64,000 nucleotides of DNA from Alistipes megaguti (GCF_900604385.1 NZ_LR027382.1:1364001-1428000); one strand, 5' to 3'. Shown: positions 34,422-42,805, numbered from the stretch's first letter. A program made the numbers and translations. The notes: generated by a model not told the origin, from the letters alone.

Positions 34422-34862
34422 TCCCGAGGGGCGCCGGAGGGGGCGAGAGAAGGGGTACGAAGAGGTGCCGGAGTGGTGTCGCAGAGAGGCTGCAGTGGTA
34501 CCGGTGAGGTGCAGTTGTGGTGACCCTGCAATGGGCTGACGGCGTTGCCGCCCAAGTCCGCAATCCTCTCGAGTCCCGTCGGTGAGCCCGGGGGCAATGA
34601 AAAAGGTTCCGCTTTCCGGAAGGTGAGGAGCCTGTGCGGCGCAAGCCGCGGAGGAGACGGAGCTAATAGGGGTGTACGACCCATGCAGATACGTCACAGT
34701 ATCGGGGAAAGTGCCGCCACAAGCGGTAACTTCCCGATATGTGGGGCGTAACGGAAAGTCGCACACTGGGGTTACAGATTCCTCGGACCAAGAGGCCGGA
34801 ATCGGGTGCCACGCAGAGGGTCGACCGTCGGGTCGGGTCGCCGCGGGGGTGGTCGATGACCG

Positions 34863-34957
34863 GTTTTCGGGTCGTCGAAGCAGGATTTCTGTACGGATGA
34901 TGTTAGCAGCCGCTGTGTGTGCTAACATTTCCGTATTCCTGCGGGACCCGGAAAAAC
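34863..34957. repeat. Long imperfect inverted repeat upstream of rpsH
   Basis: Successive paired blocks nest around one loop: GTTTT/AAAAC, CGGGTC/GACCCG, GCAGGA/TCCTGC, TACGGA/TCCGTA and ATGTTAGCA/TGCTAACAT (34900-34908 with 34920-34928). The 11-base loop is 34909-34919. The blocks are separated by short mismatched bulges. It ends 44 bases before the rpsH promoter element. Confidence 0.85.
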
Positions 34958-35001
34958 GCTAAAAATCAGGCGATAATCTTGGCTGTTTGGAAAATAATGC
35001 G

Positions 35002-35009
35002 TATATTTG
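35002..35009 (+). promoter_or_regulatory. Internal promoter for rpsH and downstream genes
   Basis: TATATTTG with TTG at 34979-34981, 20 bases upstream. It would give a leader of about 140 bases before rpsH, so the second half of the ribosomal run can be transcribed independently of the first. Confidence 0.7.
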
Positions 35010-35158
35010 CGCGCTTTTGGGCGCTCGTGTGCGTATGCGAACGCGTGTCCAGGGGTGGGCGAAGGGGAATGAGAAAGGGACGGTTTCCCGATGGCAATTC
35101 TCTGAGCCACAAAACATTGAAAACTTTTTATTCATTTAATTTTTAACTTCTATTCGTT

Positions 35159-35557
35159 ATGACTGATCCTATTGCGGACTTTCTGACCAGAATTAGAAAC
35201 GCGGTGAAAGCCAACCACAAGGTGGTTGAAGCTCCCGGTTCAAAAATTAAACAGGAGATCACCAAGATCCTCTACGAGCAGGGCTACATCCTGGCCTACA
35301 AGTTCGACACCGATGAGAAGGGCCATCCTTCGATCAAGATCGCACTGAAGTGGGATGCCGCCACGAAGACCAACGCCATCAAGGACCTTAAGCGCGTCAG
35401 CCGTCCGGGTCTGCGCCAGTATGCGTCGGTTTCGGACATGCCCCGCGTACTGAACGGTCTGGGTATCGCGATCCTCTCGACTTCGAAAGGCATCATGACC
35501 GACGCCAAGGCACGTAAGGAGAACGTCGGCGGCGAGGTGCTGTGCTACATCTACTAA
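35159..35557 (+). CDS. rpsH: Ribosomal protein S8
   Basis: Protein of 132 residues binding the 16S central domain; in E. coli it represses the spc operon. It begins MTDPIADFLTRIRNAVKA and ends in NVGGEVLCYIY, as is usual. Its preceding 737-base spacer and own promoter are unusual. Confidence 0.99.
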   Translation: MTDPIADFLTRIRNAVKANHKVVEAPGSKIKQEITKILYEQGYILAYKFDTDEKGHPSIKIALKWDAATKTNAIKDLKRVSRPGLRQYASVSDMPRVLNGLGIAILSTSKGIMTDAKARKENVGGEVLCYIY

Positions 35558-35575
35558 TAATTAAAAATCAACGCA

Positions 35576-36163
35576 ATGTCAAGAATTGGTAAATTACCTG
35601 TAAACTTGCCTGCCGGAGTAACCGTCGAGGTCGCTCCCGACAATACGGTAAGCGTGAAAGGGCCGCTTGGAACGCTGAGTCAGAAGGTTGACTCGGATAT
35701 CAAGGTAGAGGTCAGCACGCACACGGATCCCCACACCGGCAAGGAAATCCCGGCCGTCTTCGTATCGCGCCCGACCAACCAGCCGCGTCACCGCTCGCTC
35801 CATGGCCTCTATCGCGCCCTGATCCACAATATGGTCGTCGGCGTATCGAAGGGCTATGAGATCAAGCAGGAGTTCGTCGGCGTGGGCTACAAGGCCGAAG
35901 TCAAGGGCCAGGTGCTCGAGATGAGCCTCGGTTATTCGCACGATACCTACTTCCTGCTCCCGAAGGAGATCACCGCTACGGCCGTTACCGAGAAGAAGGG
36001 TAACCCGATCGTAACGCTGAAGTCGATCGACAAGCAGCTCATCGGTCAGGTCGCTGCGAAGCTCCGCTCGCTGCGCAAGCCGGAACCCTACAAGGGCAAG
36101 GGTATCAAGTTCGTAGGCGAACAGCTGCGTCGTAAGGCCGGTAAGTCCGCTGGTGCAAAATAG
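35576..36163 (+). CDS. rplF: Ribosomal protein L6
   Basis: Protein of 195 residues near the sarcin-ricin loop. It has MSRIGKLPVNLPAGVTVEV and VKGPLGTLS at the start and PEPYKGKGIKFVGEQLRRKAG at the end. A slightly longer middle loop (HTDPHTGKEIPAVFVSRP) than in E. coli is visible. Confidence 0.99.
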   Translation: MSRIGKLPVNLPAGVTVEVAPDNTVSVKGPLGTLSQKVDSDIKVEVSTHTDPHTGKEIPAVFVSRPTNQPRHRSLHGLYRALIHNMVVGVSKGYEIKQEFVGVGYKAEVKGQVLEMSLGYSHDTYFLLPKEITATAVTEKKGNPIVTLKSIDKQLIGQVAAKLRSLRKPEPYKGKGIKFVGEQLRRKAGKSAGAK

Positions 36164-36179
36164 TTAATCGTCTGAAATT

Positions 36180-36542
36180 ATGTCACTGAACAAGATAGAA
36201 AGAAGAGCGCGGATCAAGATGCGTATCCGCAAGATCGTCAGCGGAACGCCCGAACAGCCCCGTATGACGGTATTCCGCAGCAACAAGCAGATCTATGTGC
36301 AGTTTATCGACGACCAGGCCGGCGTAACGCTCGCCACGGCATCGTCGCTCGACAAGGAGATTGCCGAGGCCGCTGCCGGAAAAACCAAGTGTGAAATCGC
36401 GTCGCTGGTGGGCAAACTGGCCGCCGAGCGTGCCGCCGCCAAGGGAATCTCGGCCGTTGCTTTCGACCGTAACGGATACCTCTATCACGGAAGAGTAAAA
36501 CAGTTGGCCGAAGCTGCTCGCGAAGCCGGTCTTAAATTCTAA
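36180..36542 (+). CDS. rplR: Ribosomal protein L18
   Basis: Protein of 120 residues that binds 5S rRNA with L5. RRARIKMRIRKIVSGTPEQP and AFDRNGYLYHGRVKQLAEAA are conserved. Spaced 16 bases after rplF and 6 before rpsE. Confidence 0.99.
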   Translation: MSLNKIERRARIKMRIRKIVSGTPEQPRMTVFRSNKQIYVQFIDDQAGVTLATASSLDKEIAEAAAGKTKCEIASLVGKLAAERAAAKGISAVAFDRNGYLYHGRVKQLAEAAREAGLKF

Positions 36543-36548
36543 TCGATC

Positions 36549-37067
36549 ATGGCAAATACCAACATAAAGAAAGTTCGCACGAGCGATCTGGAACTCAAGG
36601 ACCGTCTCGTCAGCATCCAGCGTGTCACGAAGGTGACCAAGGGTGGTCGTACGTTCAGCTTCTCGGCCATCGTGGTCGTGGGCAACGAGGACGGCGTCGT
36701 AGGTTACGGCCTGGGCAAGGCCTCGGAGGTGCAGGCCGCCATCGCCAAAGGCGTGGAGGATGCCAAGAAAAACCTCATCAAGATCCCGGTTATTAACGGT
36801 ACGATTCCTCACAAGCAGGAGTTCCGCTATGACGGTTCGCTCGTGATGATCCGTCCGGCCGCTCCCGGTACGGGTATCATCGCCGGCGGTGCCATGCGTG
36901 CCGTCCTGGAGTCGGTAGGCGTGAAGAACGTGCTGGCCAAGAGCAAGGGCTCGTCGAACCCCCACAACCTCGTCAAGGCAACCATCGGTGCGCTGTGCGA
37001 GCTTCGCGACGCCGCAAGCATCGCCCGTCTGCGCGGCATCTCGATGGATCAGGTGTTTAACGGTTAA
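36549..37067 (+). CDS. rpsE: Ribosomal protein S5
   Basis: Protein of 172 residues important for decoding accuracy. It has the RNA-binding VGNEDGVVGYGLGKASEV and PAAPGTGIIAGGAMRAVLE segments of the family. Spaced 14 bases before rpmD. Confidence 0.99.
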   Translation: MANTNIKKVRTSDLELKDRLVSIQRVTKVTKGGRTFSFSAIVVVGNEDGVVGYGLGKASEVQAAIAKGVEDAKKNLIKIPVINGTIPHKQEFRYDGSLVMIRPAAPGTGIIAGGAMRAVLESVGVKNVLAKSKGSSNPHNLVKATIGALCELRDAASIARLRGISMDQVFNG

Positions 37068-37081
37068 TTCTTCAAGAAGAA

Positions 37082-37267
37082 ATGGCAAGACTGAAAATAA
37101 CCCAGATCAAAAGCCGCATCGGTGCCACGGAGCGTCAGTGCAAGAACCTCGACGCGCTGGGACTCAAGCGGATCAACGCCAGCGTCGAGCACGACGATTC
37201 GGTGATCATCAAGGGTATGATCGAGCGCGTGAAGCACCTCGTGAAGGTCGAGGTCGTTGCGCAATAA
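37082..37267 (+). CDS. rpmD: Ribosomal protein L30
   Basis: Small protein of 61 residues, MARLKITQIKSRIGATERQ at the start and a typical MIERVKHLVKVEVV end. Spaced 30 bases before rplO. Confidence 0.98.
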   Translation: MARLKITQIKSRIGATERQCKNLDALGLKRINASVEHDDSVIIKGMIERVKHLVKVEVVAQ

Positions 37268-37297
37268 GTTTAACTCAGCAAACGGTTTTATAGCAAC

Positions 37298-37744
37298 ATG
37301 GAACTCAATAATCTCAAACCTGCAAAGGGTTCAACGCATCACGACAAACGAATCGGTCGCGGTGCCGGATCGGGTCACGGCGGAACCGCAACCCGTGGTC
37401 ACAAGGGAGCACAGTCGCGTTCGGGCTACTCGCGCAAGCTCGGCTTCGAGGGTGGTCAGATGCCGCTGCAGCGTCGACTGCCGAAGTTCGGTTTCACGAA
37501 CCTCAAGCGCGTGGAGTTCAAGGCGATCAACCTTGAAGCCCTGGAGGACCTGGCTGCCAAGAAGCAGCTCACGGAGATTACGGTTGACACGCTGATCGCC
37601 GCAGGTTTCATCTCGTCGAACGACAAGGTGAAGATCCTCGGCAACGGCGCCCTGACGAAGGCCCTGGCCGTCAAGGCCCACGCCTTCTCGAAGAGCGCCG
37701 AGGCAGCCATCACGGCAGCCGGCGGCAGCGTGGAAAAACTGTAA
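37298..37744 (+). CDS. rplO: Ribosomal protein L15
   Basis: Protein of 148 residues that helps assemble the 50S core. The glycine-rich N terminus RIGRGAGSGHGGTATRGHKG and the C-terminal beta domain are intact. secY follows after 21 bases. Confidence 0.99.
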   Translation: MELNNLKPAKGSTHHDKRIGRGAGSGHGGTATRGHKGAQSRSGYSRKLGFEGGQMPLQRRLPKFGFTNLKRVEFKAINLEALEDLAAKKQLTEITVDTLIAAGFISSNDKVKILGNGALTKALAVKAHAFSKSAEAAITAAGGSVEKL

Positions 37745-37765
37745 GAACCTTAGAAACCCAAAACT

Positions 37766-39142
37766 ATGAATCAGTATCTCGTTGTTGGTATCGTCTTTAT
37801 AGTGGTGATCGCTCTACTGGCGACCAACAAGAAATTGGTAGAAACGCTCAAGAACATCTACAAGATCGAGGAGCTCCGCAAGCGTGTGCTGTACACGATC
37901 GGGCTGCTGCTTGTATACCGCTTGGGCAGTTTCGTTGTGATTCCGGGTATCAACCCCAATGCCCTGGGCGAGGGATCGGCGTATGCCAGCCAGCTTGAAG
38001 GCAACGGACTTCTGGGTCTGTTGAACGTATTCTCGGGCGGCGCATTCGGCAACGCGGCGATCTTTGCACTCGGAGTCATGCCGTATATCACCGCCTCGAT
38101 CATCATCCAGCTGATGGGTATGATGATTCCGTATTTCCAGAAGATGCAGAAGGAGGGTGAGAGCGGCCGCCGCAAGATGAACCAGTGGACGCGTTTCCTG
38201 ACGATCGGCGTGCTGATCCTTCAGGGCCCGGCCTACATTGCCAACCTGTATCACCAGGTTCCGCAGGCGTTCGTCTACGGCAACACGTTCGGCTTTGTTG
38301 CCTATGCGACCACGATTCTGATCGCCGGAACGATGTTCATCATGTGGCTCGGCGAAAAGATCACGGACAAGGGTATCGGCAACGGCATCTCGCTTATCAT
38401 CATGATCGGTATTGTGGCCCGTCTGCCTCACGCCCTGCTGGCCGAGGTCAACGCCCGTATCCAGAGCGCTACGGGCAGCGCCATCATGCTGATTCTCGAG
38501 CTGGTGCTGCTGTTCTTCGTCTTCATGGCAACCATAGCCCTGGTACAGGCCGTGCGCAAGGTGCCTGTACAGTATGCCAAACGTATCGTCGGTAACAAAC
38601 AGTACGGCGGAGTGCGTCAGTACATCCCCCTGAAGATGAATGCGGCCAACGTGATGCCGATCATCTTTGCCCAGGCGCTGATGTTCATCCCCGCGCTGTT
38701 CTCCGGAACGGCCTTTGCGGCTGCCTTCAGCTCGATGACCGGTTTCTGGTACAACTTTACGCTGGCAGTGCTGGTGATCGCCTTCACCTATTTCTATACG
38801 GCGATCATCATCAACCCTCAAATGATGGCCGATGACATGAAGCGCAACGGCGGCTTTATCCCGGGCGTAAAACCGGGCAAGCAGACCGTGAACTACATCG
38901 ATACCATCATGACGCGCATTACGCTCCCGGGCTCGTTCTTCCTGGCCATCGTGGCAATTCTGCCGGCCCTGGCCATGAAGTTCCTCGGCATCCAGCAGTC
39001 GTTCGCCTACTTCTACGGCGGAACGTCGCTGCTGATCATGGTGGGCGTTGTGCTCGACACTCTGAAGCAGATCGAGAGCTACCTGCTGATGCGCCATTAC
39101 GACGGTCTGATGAAGACCGGACGTATTCAGGGTCGTCATTAG
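37766..39142 (+). CDS. secY: Protein translocase subunit SecY, with extra N-terminal membrane segment
   Basis: Channel subunit of the general secretion machinery, 458 residues. The canonical protein begins at LVETLKNIYKIEELRKRVLY, with the plug and pore segments following (FALGVMPYITASIIIQLMG; ESGRRKMNQWTRF; LGEKITDKGIGNGISLIIM). Ahead of it, MNQYLVVGIVFIVVIALLAT forms an additional hydrophobic stretch not usual in SecY. The ATG at 37766 is the only ATG before the core and sits 21 bases after rplO, in line with neighbours; a TTG at 37829 would be the alternative that restores the classical N terminus. secE and secG are not in the window. Confidence 0.95.
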   Translation: MNQYLVVGIVFIVVIALLATNKKLVETLKNIYKIEELRKRVLYTIGLLLVYRLGSFVVIPGINPNALGEGSAYASQLEGNGLLGLLNVFSGGAFGNAAIFALGVMPYITASIIIQLMGMMIPYFQKMQKEGESGRRKMNQWTRFLTIGVLILQGPAYIANLYHQVPQAFVYGNTFGFVAYATTILIAGTMFIMWLGEKITDKGIGNGISLIIMIGIVARLPHALLAEVNARIQSATGSAIMLILELVLLFFVFMATIALVQAVRKVPVQYAKRIVGNKQYGGVRQYIPLKMNAANVMPIIFAQALMFIPALFSGTAFAAAFSSMTGFWYNFTLAVLVIAFTYFYTAIIINPQMMADDMKRNGGFIPGVKPGKQTVNYIDTIMTRITLPGSFFLAIVAILPALAMKFLGIQQSFAYFYGGTSLLIMVGVVLDTLKQIESYLLMRHYDGLMKTGRIQGRH

Positions 39143-39176
39143 GAGTTTTTCCGAGGAGTTTTAAGCATAAGAGTCC

Positions 39177-39953
39177 ATGATTCATTTGAAAACAGACGAG
39201 GAGATCGAATTGCTCCGCGAAAACAATATTCTGGTGTCGAAAACCCTGGCGGAAGTGGGGCGTCACATCCGTCCGGGGATCTCGACCCTGGAGTTGGACC
39301 GGATCGCTGAAGAGTTTATCCGGGCTCACGGAGCAGTCCCCGCTTTCCTCGGATACGAAGGATACCCGGCGTCGTTGTGCATTTCGGTCAACGAGCAGGT
39401 AGTCCACGGTATCCCGTCTTCGAAATGCGTCCTTAAGGAGGGCGACATCGTTTCGATCGATTGTGGTACGTTTATGAAGGGGTTTGTTGGTGATTCGGCG
39501 TATACGTTCGCCGTAGGCGAGGTGTCGGAGGATGTACGACAGCTCATGGAGGTCACCAAAGAGGCTCTTTATAAAGGTACGGCACAGGCCAAGGCCGGCA
39601 ACCGCGTGGGCGACGTGTCGGCGGCCGTGCAGGAGTACTCCGAAAGTTTCGGCTACGGAGTGGTGCGCGAACTGGAGGGACACGGACTGGGTCGCAAGAT
39701 GCACGAAGACCCCGGCGTCCCCAATTACGGCGCACGCGGCAGAGGCCCCCTTCTGCGAGAGGGAATGGTCATCTGCATCGAACCGATGATCACGCTTGGC
39801 AACAAGGCCGTGGTATTCGAACGGGATGGCTGGACGGTCCGCACGCGCGACCGCAAACCGGCGGCTCACTACGAGTTTGCCGTTGCGATCCGCAAGTCGG
39901 GCCCCGACGTTCTGACGGACTTCCGTATCATCGAACAGGCAATTAACAACTGA
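39177..39953 (+). CDS. map: Methionine aminopeptidase, type I
   Basis: Removes the initiator methionine from new proteins; 258 residues. Metal ligands are visible in SIDCGTFMKGFVGDSAYTF (two aspartates), EGHGLGRKMHEDP (histidine) and CIEPM (glutamate), with a last glutamate near YEFAVAI. It lies between secY and infA, as in other bacteria with this gene order. Confidence 0.97.
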   Translation: MIHLKTDEEIELLRENNILVSKTLAEVGRHIRPGISTLELDRIAEEFIRAHGAVPAFLGYEGYPASLCISVNEQVVHGIPSSKCVLKEGDIVSIDCGTFMKGFVGDSAYTFAVGEVSEDVRQLMEVTKEALYKGTAQAKAGNRVGDVSAAVQEYSESFGYGVVRELEGHGLGRKMHEDPGVPNYGARGRGPLLREGMVICIEPMITLGNKAVVFERDGWTVRTRDRKPAAHYEFAVAIRKSGPDVLTDFRIIEQAINN

Positions 39954-39959
39954 AACTCT

Positions 39960-40178
39960 ATGGCAAAACAAGCTGCTATCGAACGCGACGGCACGATTAT
40001 CGAAGCCCTTTCGAATGCGATGTTCCGCGTCGAGCTGGACAACGGCCATGTGCTGACCGCGCATATCTCCGGAAAGATGCGCATGCACTACATCAAGATC
40101 CTTCCCGGGGATAAAGTTAAAGTGGAGATGACGCCCTACGACCTTACAAAGGGGCGGATTTCCTTCCGGTACAAATAA
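39960..40178 (+). CDS. infA: Translation initiation factor IF-1
   Basis: S1-fold protein of 72 residues that blocks the A site during initiation. Contains NAMFRVELDNGHVLTAHISG and the conserved GDKVKVEMTPYDLTKGRI. Spaced 6 bases after map. Confidence 0.99.
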   Translation: MAKQAAIERDGTIIEALSNAMFRVELDNGHVLTAHISGKMRMHYIKILPGDKVKVEMTPYDLTKGRISFRYK

Positions 40179-40194
40179 TTAGATCGCTTGAAAA

Positions 40195-40311
40195 ATGAAA
40201 GTTAAAGCATCCATCAAGAAGAGAAGCGAGGATTGCAAGATTGTAAAGCGTAAGGGCAAACTGTACGTCATTTGCAAGAAGAATCCCAAGTTTAAAATGC
40301 GCCAGGGTTAG
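40195..40311 (+). CDS. rpmJ: Ribosomal protein L36
   Basis: Protein of only 38 residues, starting MKVKASIKKRSEDCKIV and ending NPKFKMRQG. Of the four zinc ligands in the zinc-binding form, only Cys14 and Cys27 remain: the first cysteine is Ser11 and the histidine is lysine (Lys32). Zinc binding is therefore unlikely. It lies 16 bases after infA and 31 before rpsM. Confidence 0.96.
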   Translation: MKVKASIKKRSEDCKIVKRKGKLYVICKKNPKFKMRQG

Positions 40312-40342
40312 TTTAATCAGTTAAAAAAGACAAAATTTCAAT

Positions 40343-40723
40343 ATGGCACGTATTGTCGGTGTAGATTTACCGAAAAACAAAAGAGGCGAGATCGGCCTGA
40401 CCTATATCTACGGTATCGGTCGTTCTACGGCTCGCAAGATTCTCGACGCCGCAGGCATCAGCTACGACGTCAAAGTACAGGATTGGACCGACGACCAGGT
40501 CGGCGCCATCCGTTCGCAGATCGCCGAGATGGGGATCAAGGTCGAGGGCGAGTGCCGCTCGATGGTTCAGTTGAACATCAAGCGCCTGATGGATATCGGC
40601 TGCTATCGCGGCATCCGTCACCGTCTGGGCCTTCCGGTCCGCGGCCAGTCGACCAAGAACAACGCGCGTACCCGCAAGGGCCGCAAGAAGACCGTCGCAA
40701 ACAAGAAAAAGGCAACGAAGTAA
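40343..40723 (+). CDS. rpsM: Ribosomal protein S13
   Basis: Protein of 126 residues of the 30S head that contacts the P-site tRNA. It has MARIVGVDLPKNKRGEIGLTY-type opening (here ARIVGVDLPKNKRG), YGIGRSTARKIL, and the tail GQSTKNNARTRKGRKKTVA. Starts the alpha-operon portion of the run. Confidence 0.99.
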   Translation: MARIVGVDLPKNKRGEIGLTYIYGIGRSTARKILDAAGISYDVKVQDWTDDQVGAIRSQIAEMGIKVEGECRSMVQLNIKRLMDIGCYRGIRHRLGLPVRGQSTKNNARTRKGRKKTVANKKKATK

Positions 40724-40736
40724 TCTTTAGAGAATT

Positions 40737-41126
40737 ATGGCAAAGAAAACTGGAACAGTCAAGAAGAAGGTTGTTAAGGTTGGTGCCGTGGGTAACGCCT
40801 ACGTACACTCCACTTTCAACAACGTAATCATCACCATCACCAACGAGGTGGGTGATGTCATCAGCTGGTCGTCGGCCGGTAAGATGGGATTCCGTGGTTC
40901 GAAGAAGAATACGCCGTATGCCGCTCAGACGTCGGCCGCCGATTGCGCCAAGGTCGCTTACGACATGGGTCTGCGCAAGGTGAAGGTTTACGTCAAGGGT
41001 CCGGGTGCAGGCCGTGAGTCGGCCGTACGTACGATCCATGGTGCCGGTATCGAGGTGATGGAGATCATCGACGTCACTCCGCTGCCGCACAACGGCTGCC
41101 GTGCTCCCAACCGTCGTCGTGTATAA
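40737..41126 (+). CDS. rpsK: Ribosomal protein S11
   Basis: Protein of 129 residues of the 30S platform. Conserved VHSTFNNVIITITNEVGDVI and GPGAGRESAVRTIHGAGIEV are present, ending in HNGCRAPNRRRV. Spaced 13 bases after rpsM. Confidence 0.99.
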   Translation: MAKKTGTVKKKVVKVGAVGNAYVHSTFNNVIITITNEVGDVISWSSAGKMGFRGSKKNTPYAAQTSAADCAKVAYDMGLRKVKVYVKGPGAGRESAVRTIHGAGIEVMEIIDVTPLPHNGCRAPNRRRV

Positions 41127-41175
41127 GGTACGGTTACGGAGAAAACAATTCACGATTCTTTAAATAGTCACAACA

Positions 41176-41784
41176 ATGGGAAAATACATAGGACCTAAAT
41201 CGAAAATCGCCCGTCGTTTCGGCGAAGCTATCTATGGTGCGGACAAGGTGCTCGAGAAGCGCAATGTACCCCCTGGACAGCATGGTCTGGCGCGCAAGCG
41301 CAAAAAGGTGTCGGAGTACGGCACGCAGTTGAGTGAGAAGCAGAAGGCCAAGTTCACCTACGGACTGCTGGAGAAGCAGTTCTCGCGTACGTACGAGCAG
41401 GCTGCCCGCATGGGCGGTATCACGGGTGAGAACCTGCTGAAGCTGCTCGAGTGCCGTCTGGACAACGTGGTTTACCGCTTGGGTATCGCCCCGACGCGTG
41501 CAGCTGCCCGTCAGCTCGTATCGCACCGTCACATCTGTGTCAACGGCAATGTGGTCAACATTCCGTCCTACTCGCTGCGTGCGGGAGACATCGTGTCGGT
41601 TCGCGAGAAGTCGAAGAGCCTCGAAGTAATTACGGCATCTCTGGCCGGCTCGTCGCGGAGCCGCTACTCGTGGCTGGAGTGGGACAACGCCTCGATGAGC
41701 GGCAAGTTCCTGCAGAAGCCCGAGCGTGAGGAGATCCCCGAGAACATCAAGGAGCAGCTTATCGTCGAGTTGTACTCGAAGTAG
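41176..41784 (+). CDS. rpsD: Ribosomal protein S4
   Basis: Assembly and fidelity protein of 202 residues. It has the S4 RNA-binding domain RLDNVVYRLGIAPTRAAARQ followed by VSHRHICVNGNVVNIPSY. The N-terminal zinc-type cysteines of some S4 proteins are absent. Spaced 49 bases after rpsK. Confidence 0.99.
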   Translation: MGKYIGPKSKIARRFGEAIYGADKVLEKRNVPPGQHGLARKRKKVSEYGTQLSEKQKAKFTYGLLEKQFSRTYEQAARMGGITGENLLKLLECRLDNVVYRLGIAPTRAAARQLVSHRHICVNGNVVNIPSYSLRAGDIVSVREKSKSLEVITASLAGSSRSRYSWLEWDNASMSGKFLQKPEREEIPENIKEQLIVELYSK

Positions 41785-41808
41785 TAATCAAAACAAATTC
41801 ACGCAATT

Positions 41809-42801
41809 ATGGCAATATTAGCATTCCAGAAACCTGAGAAGGTTATTATGCTCGAGTCCACTTCGTCGTTCGGGAAGTTCGAATTCCGACCGCTGGAGCC
41901 CGGATTCGGGATGACTGTCGGTAACGCTTTGCGTCGTATCCTGCTCTCCTCGCTCGAGGGCTACGCGATCACGACTGTCAAGGTAGCCGGTGTCGATCAC
42001 GAGTTTGCCGCTATCCCCGGTGTGATGGAGGATATGTTGAACATCATCCTCAATCTCAAGCAGGTTCGTTTTATCCGCACAGTCGATAATCAGGATGCCG
42101 AAAAAGTGTCCATTAACGTTGCGGGTGTGACGGAGCTGACTGCCGGATATATCTCGAATTACCTGTCGTTCTTCAAGGTTCTGAATCCCGACCTGGTGAT
42201 CTGTCACCTGGCCCCGGGGACGAAGATGCAGATGACGCTCACGATCGGCAAGGGCCGCGGCTATGTTCCGGCCGAGGAGAACACGCCTGCCGACTGCGAG
42301 TTCGGAACCCTCCCGATCGACTCGATCTTCACGCCGATCAAGAACGTGAAGTACTCGATCGAGAACTACCGTGTCGAGCAGAAGACCGACTACGAGAAGC
42401 TGAATTTGGAAATTACTACCGACGGGTCGATTCACCCCAAAGAGGCACTCAAGGAGGCTGCCAAGATCCTCATCCAGCACTTCATGCTCTTCTCCGACGA
42501 GAAGATCACCGTCAACATGGAAGACACGAACGGTACGGAAGAGTTCGACGAGGATGTGCTCCACATGCGCCAGCTGCTGAAGACGAAGCTTTCGGATCAG
42601 GATCTTTCGGTCCGCGCGCTGAACTGCCTGAAGGCAGCCGACGTCGATACGGTGGGCGACCTGGTGAAGCTCAACCGCAACGACCTGCTCAAGTTCCGCA
42701 ACTTCGGCAAGAAGTCGCTTACGGAGCTTGACGAGCTGTTGGCCTCCCTGAACCTGAAGTTCGGAATGGACGTATCAATCTACAAACTTGACAAAGATTA
42801 A
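41809..42801 (+). CDS. rpoA: RNA polymerase alpha subunit
   Basis: Protein of 330 residues. The N-terminal assembly domain carries EFRPLEPGFGMTVGNALRR and LLSSLEGYAITTVKVAGV; a linker near residue 235-250 leads to the C-terminal domain (LNCLKAADVDTVGDLVKLN, LLKFRNFGKKSLTELDELL) that binds DNA and regulators. Spaced 24 bases after rpsD. Confidence 0.99.
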   Translation: MAILAFQKPEKVIMLESTSSFGKFEFRPLEPGFGMTVGNALRRILLSSLEGYAITTVKVAGVDHEFAAIPGVMEDMLNIILNLKQVRFIRTVDNQDAEKVSINVAGVTELTAGYISNYLSFFKVLNPDLVICHLAPGTKMQMTLTIGKGRGYVPAEENTPADCEFGTLPIDSIFTPIKNVKYSIENYRVEQKTDYEKLNLEITTDGSIHPKEALKEAAKILIQHFMLFSDEKITVNMEDTNGTEEFDEDVLHMRQLLKTKLSDQDLSVRALNCLKAADVDTVGDLVKLNRNDLLKFRNFGKKSLTELDELLASLNLKFGMDVSIYKLDKD

Positions 42802-42805
42802 TTAA

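Larger units (their letters stand above)
34422..35158 (+). ncRNA. Structured, apparently non-coding spacer interrupting the spc operon (candidate ncRNA or ribozyme remnant)
   Basis: No open frame here looks like a protein. Base composition is G-rich at the start (34432-34500) and AT-rich at the end. Several stable hairpins follow each other: TTCCG/CGGAA (34607-34621), GCGGC/GCCGC closed by a GCAA tetraloop (34636-34649), a 40-base stem-loop (34700-34739), GATTCC/GGAATC (about 34770-34800) and a very long imperfect inverted repeat (34863-34957). Motifs such as CGTAACGGAAAG recall group II intron domain I, but no domain V or reverse transcriptase was found. Family unassigned. Confidence 0.45.

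Noticed and set aside
34422..34960. RNase P RNA or tmRNA in the spacer
   Set aside because: GGAAAGTC resembles the 5' P4 element of RNase P, but the paired 3' conserved region is missing and the next candidate lies only about 20 bases away. No tRNA-like end or tag frame of a tmRNA was found.
34672..34962. 96-codon frame inside the rpsN-rpsH spacer
   Set aside because: It overlaps the strong hairpins and has no recognisable fold; codon use is unlike the neighbouring genes. The structure is a better explanation.
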